This document shows positions 7,542 to 15,001 of a stretch of DNA of 64,000 nt, piece after piece. The stretch is taken from NCBI GenBank assembly GCA_039933215.1, contig JBDTOO010000001.1, positions 1 through 64,000 of the forward strand, given 5' to 3'. A model generated the notes under the pieces. It had not been told where the DNA came from. It saw nothing but the letters and a program-made list of their open reading frames with translations, and ran no database searches. This stretch comes from JALYUA01 sp039933215 (lineage in GTDB: Bacteria > Acidobacteriota > Thermoanaerobaculia > UBA5066 > Gp7-AA6). Position 1 is the first letter of the stretch, and every line of letters begins with the position of its first letter. The translations under genes and the position numbers were made by a program.

Positions 7542-9377
7542 ATGTCCAGCCGGATCCTGAGGGCCTCGAGCGCCACCTTCATCATCGCCTTCCTCCTTCT
7601 CGGGCCGCAGCTCGGCGTCGTCGCGAGCATGAATGCCGAGACGGCGGGTAATTCCTACTACGTGTCTCCCACGGGCAGATCCACGGGGGACGGCAGCATC
7701 GGGAATCCCTGGGACCTGCAGACAGGAATCACTACGTCCGTCGTCCGCCCCGGTGACACCGTGTGGATGCGGGGCGGCATCTATCGCGGCACGTACTTGA
7801 GCAAACTGAACGGTACGGGGGCAGCGCCCATCAAGGTGCGCCAGTACCCGGGCGAGCGGGCGACCATCGATGGAGGCAATTCTCGCTTCGGTGCCATCCT
7901 CTCGGTGTGGGGTTCCTTCACGTGGTACTGGGGATTCGAGATCATGAGCTCCGACCCGATCCGTGTCTCGGGCGTTTCGGGCTCGAACCCCGGCGATATC
8001 TCCCGGGGCGGCGCCATAGCCCTGGGCCAGGCGGACACGACCGGAGCCGGTCTCAAGTTCATCAACCTCGTCATTCACGACGCCGCCGGCGGTTTCGCGT
8101 TGTGGGAGCAGGCGCTCGACGCGGAAGTGAACGGCTGCCTCATCTATTACAACGGGTGGACGGGGCCGGATCGCGGACACGGCCACGGCATATACGTCCA
8201 AAATCTCACGAGCACCAAGCGCATCGTCGACAACCTCATCTTCTCCAACTTCAGCCACGGGGTTCAGGCCTACGGAACCTCGGCGGCCTTCCTGAACAAC
8301 ATCACGATGCAGGGCAACACGATGTTCGACAACGGGCTGCCCGTCGGGTTCCCCGCGCGCAACATCCTGATCGGCGGCGACTCGATCGCGCAGAGTCCGA
8401 AAATCTCGGACAACGTTCTCTACTATCCGACCAACAGTGGGCAGAACCTGAACGTCGGCTACGACCCCTACGGCGCGGGCGCGAACAATCCGATCGTGAC
8501 GAACAACTACGTCGTCAACGGCGACACCCATTTCAGCGCCAAGAACACGAACGTCACGATGAGCGGAAACTCCTTCTACTCTTACGTCGATCCCACCGTC
8601 CAGACCCGCTTCCCCACCAATCTCTACGCGGGCTCCCATCCGACGAGCACCCAGATCTTCGTGCGCCCCAGCCTGTACGAAGCGGGCCGCGCGAACGTCA
8701 CCATCCTCAACTGGAACCTCGCGCCGAGCGTGAACGTGGATCTCTCGAGCGTCCTGGCTCCGGGCGCGAGCTACGAGATCCGCAACGCCCAGAACTTCTT
8801 CGGCGGTCCGGTCCGCTCGGGGGTGTACACCGGCGGCGGCATCGCCGTTCCGATGACGGGCTCCCCGGCGGGAATGGTCGGATACTCGACTCCGCCGGCG
8901 CCCGCGGAGCTGCACGCCTTCGTGGTCCTGACGGTCTCCGGCGGCCCCGCTCCCACCGCTACGCCCCTCCCGAGGACGTCGACGCCCACCCCACGTCCCC
9001 CCACGCCGACGCCCACGCGGACGCAGACCCCGACGCCCCGACCGGGCGTACCCACCGCGACGCGGACCCCGACGCCCCGGCCGGGCGTGCCGACCGCGAC
9101 GCGGACCCCCGTCCGAACCTCGACGCCCGTTTCCCCGGCGCGCACGGCGACGCCCACTCCGCGACCCCCGACGCCGACGCCCACCGGGGCGATCCCCCGG
9201 ACCGCCGTCCCCTCCTCGCCGCGCACCCCGACGCCGACGCCCCCGCGCCCGACCTCGACGCCTGTCGCCACGGGCCGGACGGCGGTTCCGACCCCGCTCC
9301 CGACCCTCATCCCGCGGGCGAACGCGGGCCACGTGCGCCCGACGACCCGGCTGCTCCACCAGAGAACGCCCCGTTAG
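7542..9377 (+). CDS. Secreted parallel beta-helix protein with Thr/Pro-rich tail
   Basis: A 611-aa protein. Residues 1-34 look like a Sec signal peptide. Residues about 38-460 are a right-handed parallel beta-helix of the pectate-lyase-like superfamily: YYVSPTG, RPGDTVWMRGG, then repeated N-rich turns such as VNGCLIYYNGW and NVLYYPT. From about residue 465 to 600 it is a low-complexity Thr/Pro/Arg tail, probably a wall- or matrix-spanning linker. GGAGG precedes the ATG by nine bases. The next gene is a paralogue without the tail. The fold suggests polysaccharide binding or cleavage, but I recognise no catalytic site, so the function is unknown. Confidence 0.85.
   Translation: MSSRILRASSATFIIAFLLLGPQLGVVASMNAETAGNSYYVSPTGRSTGDGSIGNPWDLQTGITTSVVRPGDTVWMRGGIYRGTYLSKLNGTGAAPIKVRQYPGERATIDGGNSRFGAILSVWGSFTWYWGFEIMSSDPIRVSGVSGSNPGDISRGGAIALGQADTTGAGLKFINLVIHDAAGGFALWEQALDAEVNGCLIYYNGWTGPDRGHGHGIYVQNLTSTKRIVDNLIFSNFSHGVQAYGTSAAFLNNITMQGNTMFDNGLPVGFPARNILIGGDSIAQSPKISDNVLYYPTNSGQNLNVGYDPYGAGANNPIVTNNYVVNGDTHFSAKNTNVTMSGNSFYSYVDPTVQTRFPTNLYAGSHPTSTQIFVRPSLYEAGRANVTILNWNLAPSVNVDLSSVLAPGASYEIRNAQNFFGGPVRSGVYTGGGIAVPMTGSPAGMVGYSTPPAPAELHAFVVLTVSGGPAPTATPLPRTSTPTPRPPTPTPTRTQTPTPRPGVPTATRTPTPRPGVPTATRTPVRTSTPVSPARTATPTPRPPTPTPTGAIPRTAVPSSPRTPTPTPPRPTSTPVATGRTAVPTPLPTLIPRANAGHVRPTTRLLHQRTPR
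8950..9300 (+). repeat. Low-complexity Thr/Pro-coding repeat
   Basis: Imperfect short units of the kind CCGACGCCCAC and a duplicated block around CCCGACCGGGCGT encode the PTPT-rich tail of the upstream beta-helix protein. The bias also keeps other frames open here. This is a coding repeat, not a CRISPR array. Confidence 0.7.
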
Positions 9378-9430
9378 GCGATCGCCCCGAAAGGGGCGGA
9401 ACCGGTACAATTCGCGGTGGGCGGTCCACC

Positions 9431-10867
9431 ATGGTCAGAACAGTTATCGCGCGTCTCCTCCTCGTCGTCGGCTTCGCCATCCTCCGGGTCGGAGTGAGCC
9501 GCGCAGCCGACTTCTACGTGGCCCCGACCGGCGCCGCCGGGGGCGACGGCAGCTTCGAGATCCCGTGGTCGCTCTCTACGGCGCTCTCCCAGCCTCCGTC
9601 CGTCCGGCCCGGCGACACGATCTGGATCCGCGGGGGCTCGTACCGGGGCACGTTCGTGAGCCGGCTGAACGGAAGCCCGGACGCTCCTATCGTCGTCCGG
9701 CAGTTCCCCGGCGAGCGGGCGACGCTCGACGGCGGCGACTCGGGGATGGCCAACATCCTTTCGGTCTCGGGCTCCTACACGTGGTACCGCGACTTCGAAA
9801 TCACGAGCTCCGATCCGAACCGCGTCTCCCATCAATCCGGACCGGGCCCGACGGACATCGCCCGGGGCGGCGGCGTCGCCACGGTCCAGACCCCAGAAAC
9901 GGGACCCGGGCTCAAGTTCATCAATCTGGTCGTTCACGACACCGCGGGCGGATTCGGCCTCTGGAAGGAGGCCACGGACGTGGAAGTCTCGGGGTGCATC
10001 GTCTCGAACAACGGCTGGGTGGGGCCCGACCGGGGCCACGGCCACGGGTTCTACATCCAGAACCTCTCCGGCACGAAGCGCATTGCCGACAACGTGATCT
10101 TCGCGAATTTCAGTCACGGGATCCAGGCATACGGCAGCCAGGCGGCGGATATCGACAACATCACGATCGCCGGCAATACGATCTTCGACAACGGGCTCGG
10201 CCCCGACTACGAACGAAACGTCCTGATCGGGGGCGACTCGATCGCGCGCAATCCCCGGATCGAAGAGAACGTCCTCTACTACCCCGCCGAGAACGGCCAG
10301 AACTTGAACGTCGGCTACGACCCCTACGGCGCGGGGGCCCAGAACGCCGTCGTGACGGGGAACTACGTGGTGAACGGCCAGAGTCTCTTCAACCCGCTCA
10401 ACACCAATGAGACGGTGACCGGCAACGCGTTCTATTCCTCCGAGAACGAGAGCTCTCCGGTCCATTTCCCGTCGAACCTTTATTCGACCTCGGTTCCCGG
10501 CGCGCCGGTCGTCTTCATCCGTCCGAACCGATACGAGACGGGCCGTGCGAACATCACAGTGGTCAACTGGAGCCGGGCGGCCGGGGTTCCGGTCGACATC
10601 GGGAGCCTCCTCCCTCTCGGCGCCGCCTACTCCGTCGTGAACGCCCAGAACTTCTTCGGTGCGCCGGTCGCCCGGGGCGTCTACGGCGGCGCTCCCATCC
10701 TCCTTCCGATGACGGACGCGACGGCCGCTGCCCCCGTCGGCTATCCCGCGCCCGCCGCCACGGGGACGGCGTTCCAGGTCTTCGTCCTGCTTCCCGAGAC
10801 CGCGGCGCGGCCCCGGGTTGAGCCGAGCCTGCGGCACCGCCCGAATCCTCGCCGACTCGACGAGTAG
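9431..10867 (+). CDS. Secreted parallel beta-helix protein, tandem paralogue without tail
   Basis: A 478-aa protein closely similar along its length to the preceding gene product. Shared landmarks include RPGDTIWIRGGSYRGTF, GLKFINLVVHDTAGGFGLW, DRGHGHGFYIQNLSGTKRI, the NLNVGYDPYGAGAQN loop and the C-terminal NAQNFFG. The signal peptide covers residues about 1-26 (hydrophobic core RLLLVVGFAILRVGV). It stops after the beta-helix and lacks the Thr/Pro tail, so the two products probably differ in attachment. The ATG at 9431 lies 53 bp after the first gene's stop. The frame is open further upstream, but only as a shadow of the tail repeat. The function is unknown beyond a carbohydrate-active fold. 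Confidence 0.83.
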   Translation: MVRTVIARLLLVVGFAILRVGVSRAADFYVAPTGAAGGDGSFEIPWSLSTALSQPPSVRPGDTIWIRGGSYRGTFVSRLNGSPDAPIVVRQFPGERATLDGGDSGMANILSVSGSYTWYRDFEITSSDPNRVSHQSGPGPTDIARGGGVATVQTPETGPGLKFINLVVHDTAGGFGLWKEATDVEVSGCIVSNNGWVGPDRGHGHGFYIQNLSGTKRIADNVIFANFSHGIQAYGSQAADIDNITIAGNTIFDNGLGPDYERNVLIGGDSIARNPRIEENVLYYPAENGQNLNVGYDPYGAGAQNAVVTGNYVVNGQSLFNPLNTNETVTGNAFYSSENESSPVHFPSNLYSTSVPGAPVVFIRPNRYETGRANITVVNWSRAAGVPVDIGSLLPLGAAYSVVNAQNFFGAPVARGVYGGAPILLPMTDATAAAPVGYPAPAATGTAFQVFVLLPETAARPRVEPSLRHRPNPRRLDE

Positions 10868-10888
10868 CGCCGGATCCGCCGGCGATTC

Positions 10889-11683
10889 TCAGATCGGCTC
10901 GGGGAAGCTCCACTCGCCGAATCGGACCCGAAGGCCCGCGGCGCCGACGGCCAGCGCCGCCACGTACCCGGCTCGCGGCGCGAAGCGATGGATGCGCCAG
11001 GCCACATCCGGAGGTTTCCCCGCGAGAATCCGAAGGCCGACCTCGCCTTCGGGCGGCTCGAGCGACACCGCGAACCGGTCGAGCGGCATCGAGAGCCCTT
11101 CCCCGACGCCCTTGATGTAGGCCTCCTTCGCACTCCAGCACCGGTAGAACGCCTCGGGCCTCGCCTCCGCCGGGACGGCGCCCAGCGCCGCCGCCTCCTC
11201 GGCCGAGAAGAAGCGCTCCGCGAGCCCGTGCAGGTCCCCCGTGTCCCGCATCGCTTCCACGTCGACGCCGACCTCGACGCCGCGGGAGAAGGCGAACACG
11301 CCGAGCCCCGCCGAGTGGGAGAGGTTGAAGCGAAGGTCTCCGTCCCAGGCGCCCGCGAGCGATGGCTTTCCCTGCTCCCCGTAGGCGAAGGTCAGGCTCT
11401 CGGGCGGACGGACCAGGTACCCTCCCAGGAGGACGCGCAGCGTCCCGCGAGCGACCGTGTACGAGCGGCGATCCCTTTCGAACCGGTAACGGCCGGCCCT
11501 CGCCGCCTCGTCCGGCGAAAGAAGCCGGGCGAGCCGCGAGACGGCAGAATCCGGAGGATCGAGGGCCGCCGTCCAGACATGAACCTCGCCGTCCGAAAGC
11601 GCCATCGCGCCGCCCGGCGAGAGCGCGCGATCAGGGTGATCCGGCGCGCGTGCCGTCGGCTTCCGCGGCGCGTCGTTGCCCAT
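10889..11683 (-). CDS. 4'-phosphopantetheinyl transferase, Sfp type
   Basis: A 264-aa enzyme that transfers phosphopantetheine from CoA to the Ser of carrier proteins. The Sfp-family motifs are FNLSHSAGLGVFAFS (about 115-130), VGVDVE with Mg ligands Asp141 and Glu143, and WSAKEAYIKGVGEG with Glu187 and the catalytic-loop Lys. The length suits the Sfp/Gsp class rather than short AcpS. It lies 4 kb downstream of the NRPS/PKS cluster, which contains about ten PCP domains plus one ACP, so activating them is its likely job. It is convergent with the second beta-helix gene (21-bp gap) and divergent from the gene at 11698 (14-bp gap). The start ATG is 11681-11683; an internal ATG 26 residues in is possible. 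Confidence 0.92.
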   Translation of the reverse strand: MGNDAPRKPTARAPDHPDRALSPGGAMALSDGEVHVWTAALDPPDSAVSRLARLLSPDEAARAGRYRFERDRRSYTVARGTLRVLLGGYLVRPPESLTFAYGEQGKPSLAGAWDGDLRFNLSHSAGLGVFAFSRGVEVGVDVEAMRDTGDLHGLAERFFSAEEAAALGAVPAEARPEAFYRCWSAKEAYIKGVGEGLSMPLDRFAVSLEPPEGEVGLRILAGKPPDVAWRIHRFAPRAGYVAALAVGAAGLRVRFGEWSFPEPI

Positions 11684-11697
11684 ATGCTTGTCGCGGC

Positions 11698-13845
11698 ATG
11701 ATACCGGTGGAGCCGACTCACTCGAACGCGGACGCGGCGCGACCTCTCCGGAGCCGGCGTGGCCGGCGGCTCCGCCGCATCGCCGCAGGGGCCTGCCTCG
11801 CGTCGGCTCTCGGGGCGGCGGCGGGCGTCCGGGCCGTTCCCGCCGCTGCCTCCGCGGGCGGGGAGAAACCGAACGTCCTCCTGATCACCGTCGACACGCT
11901 GCGGCCCGACGCTCTCGGATGGACCGGAGGCCGGAATCCCACCCCTGCGATCGATCGGCTCGCCGCAGAGGGATTCCGCTTCCGGGGAGCGGTCTCGCCC
12001 GTGCCTTTAACGCTGCCGTCGCACGCATCGATCCTCACGGGGCTTCTTCCCCGGCGGCACGGAGTCCGGGACAACGGGCAGATCCTCGCGTCCGCCACCC
12101 CGACGCTCGCCCGGACGCTCAAGGCGCGCGGCTACGCCACGGCGGCCTTCGTCAGCGGTTATCCGCTCCGGCGGCTCTTCGGCCTCGACTCCGGGTTCGA
12201 CGTGTACGACGACCGGCTGACGAAGGGCTCCGAAGGCTGGCTCGAGAGACCCGCGGGCGCTACGACGGCGGCCGCCCTGGCCTGGGCCGCCCGCGCGCGA
12301 GCCCCCTGGTTCCTCTGGATCCACTACTACGATCCCCACGATCCGTATGAGCCACCCCGGGCCTTCCGGCGCCCGGGCCCCCGCGGCGCGTACGACGGCG
12401 AGGTGGCGTACGTCGACTCCGAGATCGGCCGGCTTCTCCGAGGTTTGCGCGCGACGCCGGCCGGCCGCGTCACGGTCTTCGCGGGAGACCACGGCGAAGC
12501 CCTGGGCGAGCACGGGGAGGCCGGGCACGGCTTCTTCATCTACGACAGCACGATCCTCGTCCCATTGATCTTCCACGCTCCCGGACGTGTTGCCCCGGCG
12601 CAGAGCGCGGCACCGGTGCGCCTGATCGACGTCGCCCCGACCCTTCTCGATCTCCTCGGGCTCGCTCCCCTGCCTGACGCCGATGGCCGGACGATCGCTC
12701 CGCTGCTTCGCGGAAAAGCCTTCGAACCTCCCGCGGCGTACGTCGAGACCCAGCAGCCGTGGATCGCCTACGGCTGGGCTCCCCTGTTCGCCATCCGCGA
12801 CGGGCGTTGGAAGCTGATCCGGGCTCCGCGGCCCGAGCTCTACGAGTGGGCGGTCGATCCGAGTGAGCAACGCAACGTGGCGGCGGAGCCTCAGAAGCGG
12901 GAAACCGCCCTCGCGCTCGGCAGGGCTCTCTCGGCGGTCGAGGCGAAACCCGCGGCCGACTCCCGGCGGACGAACGATCCGGAAGCCCTCGCCCGACTGC
13001 GTTCGCTCGGATACCTCGGGGCGGGCGCATCCGGGCCGGCGATGCCGCGCAATCTCCCCGATCCGAAGGATCGCCTCGCGGAGAGAACGATGCTCCTTCA
13101 GGGGGAAGAGCTTCTGCGGGAAGGCCAGCTCGATCGAGCCATCGCGAAGTTCTCGGACGTTCTCCGTCGCGATCCCGGCAACCGGTTCGCGCTGCTCCGG
13201 TCGGGCATCGCGCTGCTCAAGAAGGGCGATCTGGCGGGGTCGGTCCGGCCGCTCGAAGAAGCCGTCCGCCTCGACCCGGATCAGGCCGAGAACCGTTTCG
13301 CCCTCGCCGACGCGCTGACACGGACCGGCCAGTACCGCCGCGCCGTGCCTCACTGGATGGAGGCCGTCCGCCTCTCGCCGCGGCGCGTCGCCGCGTGGTC
13401 GAATCTCGGGACGGCTCTCGGGCGCGACGGCCGGATGACCGAGGCCGTGTCCGCTTTCGCGCGCGCCGTCGAGCTCGATCCCCGAGACCCGCTGCTCGTG
13501 GAAAATCTGGCGTTCGCCGAGCGCGCGGCCGGACAGGACGCGGCCGCGCTGGCGCACCTGCGCAAGGCGGCGTCCCTCGGGCCGCCCGCCCGGTTCCCCT
13601 ATTCGGCGACCGTCGGCCTGCTCCTGATCAAGACCGGGGAGCCGGGGGAAGCCGCCCGCTGGCTCCGCGCGAGCCGGCGCGGGGAGATCGATTACGCCGA
13701 CGGACGGTTCGAGCTCGCCGTGATCGACGTGTACGCCGGAAACAAGGCCTCGGCGAGGGAGAATCTGCGCGCCGCGCTCGAGGCGCAGCCGAAGCTTCGG
13801 CCGCGGGCCGAGAGCCACCCCGCCCTCTCTTCGCTCCTCAAATGA
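11698..13845 (+). CDS. Alkaline-phosphatase-superfamily (sulfatase-like) hydrolase with C-terminal TPR repeats
   Basis: A 715-aa protein. An Arg-rich N-terminus and a hydrophobic stretch (residues about 20-45) suggest export. The hydrolase domain (about 55-440) starts with NVLLITVDTLRPDALG, whose Asp residues bind metal, and has the second metal site in GDHGEALGEHGE. At the nucleophile position the motif is PLTLPSHAS with Thr105, not Cys or Ser followed by xPxR. Formylglycine formation is therefore not expected and true sulfatase activity is doubtful; phosphoester or phosphonate chemistry is more likely. TPR-like helices fill about 480-715. The ATG at 11698 fits the signal region but has no clear ribosome site. 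It is divergent from the PPTase gene. Confidence 0.82.
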   Translation: MIPVEPTHSNADAARPLRSRRGRRLRRIAAGACLASALGAAAGVRAVPAAASAGGEKPNVLLITVDTLRPDALGWTGGRNPTPAIDRLAAEGFRFRGAVSPVPLTLPSHASILTGLLPRRHGVRDNGQILASATPTLARTLKARGYATAAFVSGYPLRRLFGLDSGFDVYDDRLTKGSEGWLERPAGATTAAALAWAARARAPWFLWIHYYDPHDPYEPPRAFRRPGPRGAYDGEVAYVDSEIGRLLRGLRATPAGRVTVFAGDHGEALGEHGEAGHGFFIYDSTILVPLIFHAPGRVAPAQSAAPVRLIDVAPTLLDLLGLAPLPDADGRTIAPLLRGKAFEPPAAYVETQQPWIAYGWAPLFAIRDGRWKLIRAPRPELYEWAVDPSEQRNVAAEPQKRETALALGRALSAVEAKPAADSRRTNDPEALARLRSLGYLGAGASGPAMPRNLPDPKDRLAERTMLLQGEELLREGQLDRAIAKFSDVLRRDPGNRFALLRSGIALLKKGDLAGSVRPLEEAVRLDPDQAENRFALADALTRTGQYRRAVPHWMEAVRLSPRRVAAWSNLGTALGRDGRMTEAVSAFARAVELDPRDPLLVENLAFAERAAGQDAAALAHLRKAASLGPPARFPYSATVGLLLIKTGEPGEAARWLRASRRGEIDYADGRFELAVIDVYAGNKASARENLRAALEAQPKLRPRAESHPALSSLLK

Positions 13846-13870
13846 ATCGCGACGAACGGTGGACGCGACC

Positions 13871-13898
13871 TTGACAATGCGCCTAACCCGCGCATAAT
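13871..13898 (+). promoter_or_regulatory. Sigma70-type promoter for the IPTL-CTERM gene
   Basis: TTGACA (13871-13876), a 16-bp spacer, then CATAAT (13893-13898). The pair lies 49 bp before the ATG at 13948, in a gap of only about 100 bp, so it should drive that gene alone. Confidence 0.7.
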
Positions 13899-13947
13899 CA
13901 ACGGCGACGGTTCCGGAGTGCGCATTTTCAAGAGAAGAGGGTCCCAA

Positions 13948-14964
13948 ATGAAGGCCAGGCTGCGCAAACTGCCGTGTGTCGCCCTCTTCCTGGTGGCTGC
14001 CGCCGTCTCCGCTCAGAGCACCCCCCGACACCGGCCGGGCGCCCCGGCGAATCGCAAGCCCGCGCCGAACCAGCTGGCCATCCAGAAGACCCGGCTGCCG
14101 CAGGCCGGCGGAGACACGTGCGCCACGGCCGCGTCGGTCGGCGCTCTGCCTTTCAACGACTCCGGCACGACCGTCGGCGCCGTCGACAACAACTCGACCC
14201 TCGCCCCGATGTCCTGCACGGGTTACACGACGTATCCGGGAGCCGATCACATCTATACGTTCACCGTCGGCGCCGGCAACAGCGTGGCGATCTCGGTGAC
14301 GCCGGGCGCGGCCACGAACTTCGATCCGGGCATCTACGTCCTCAGCAACTGCACCGACGGCACGAGCTGCGTGGCGGGTTCGGACGCCGGGGGCATCGGC
14401 TTCACGGAGACGATTGCCGCCCAGGCCTACGCGCCGGGCACTTACTACATCTACATCGACTCGTTCTATTCGACGGACCCCGCCAATCCGAACTTCAACC
14501 CGGGGCGGGCCGAGGGCCCGTACACGATCTCGATCAACGGTAACCTTGGCGTGATTCCCCCGACGTTGACGAACACACCGACCAGTACGCCGACGAACAC
14601 CGCGACGTCGACTCCCACCGACACACCGACGAGCACGCCGACCTTGACCGCGACGGCGACAGTCACGGCCACTCCGACGAGCACGCCAACGGGCACGATC
14701 ACCCCGAGCCTCACGCCCACGGCGACCTTCACCCCGACCGCGACTCCGACGGCGACGGTGACGGCGACGGTGACCCTGACGCCGGTCCTCTCGCCGACCG
14801 GGATCACCCCGACGATCGTATTCACCGCGACGGCGACCCCGACCGTGATCGGTGGAGGAAGCGGAGGGCCGGCGACACCCGTCCCGACTCTCTCCGCCTG
14901 GATGCTGGCGGCGTTCGGCCTGGCGCTCGCGGCGGTCGCGGTGCTCCTGACCCGCCGGTCGTAA
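13948..14964 (+). CDS. Exported protein with Thr-rich linker and IPTL-CTERM-type sorting signal
   Basis: A 338-aa protein. A signal peptide covers residues 1-22 (ending SAQS). Residues about 45-205 form a beta-sandwich resembling bacterial pre-peptidase C-terminal (PPC) domains, with Cys pairs, DHIYTFTV and GTYYIYIDS. Residues about 208-305 are almost pure TPT/TAT repeats. The last 29 residues hold VPTLSAW, a hydrophobic segment and TRRS, which is the IPTL-CTERM (PEP-CTERM-like) layout read by exosortase-type machinery. The start is the ATG at 13948, preceded by AGAAGAGGG; an earlier in-frame ATG at 13918 would spoil the signal peptide. The role is probably cell surface or matrix; the ligand is unknown. 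No exosortase is visible. Confidence 0.8.
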   Translation: MKARLRKLPCVALFLVAAAVSAQSTPRHRPGAPANRKPAPNQLAIQKTRLPQAGGDTCATAASVGALPFNDSGTTVGAVDNNSTLAPMSCTGYTTYPGADHIYTFTVGAGNSVAISVTPGAATNFDPGIYVLSNCTDGTSCVAGSDAGGIGFTETIAAQAYAPGTYYIYIDSFYSTDPANPNFNPGRAEGPYTISINGNLGVIPPTLTNTPTSTPTNTATSTPTDTPTSTPTLTATATVTATPTSTPTGTITPSLTPTATFTPTATPTATVTATVTLTPVLSPTGITPTIVFTATATPTVIGGGSGGPATPVPTLSAWMLAAFGLALAAVAVLLTRRS

Positions 14965-15001
14965 GACCCCCCAGCCCGAGATTCGGTTCGCGTCGCCCCT
15001 C

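Noticed and set aside
8950..9300. CRISPR-like or tandem repeat array
   Set aside because: Repeat units are short, irregular, in frame and encode the Thr/Pro tail; there are no spacers.
7763..9430. Upstream extension of the second beta-helix frame through the first gene
   Set aside because: It is an out-of-frame reading of the Thr/Pro repeat (Asp/Ala/His-rich) and lacks a signal peptide; the ATG at 9431 gives a proper secreted protein.
11698..13845. Calling the gene an arylsulfatase
   Set aside because: There is no Cys/Ser-x-Pro-x-Arg motif for formylglycine.
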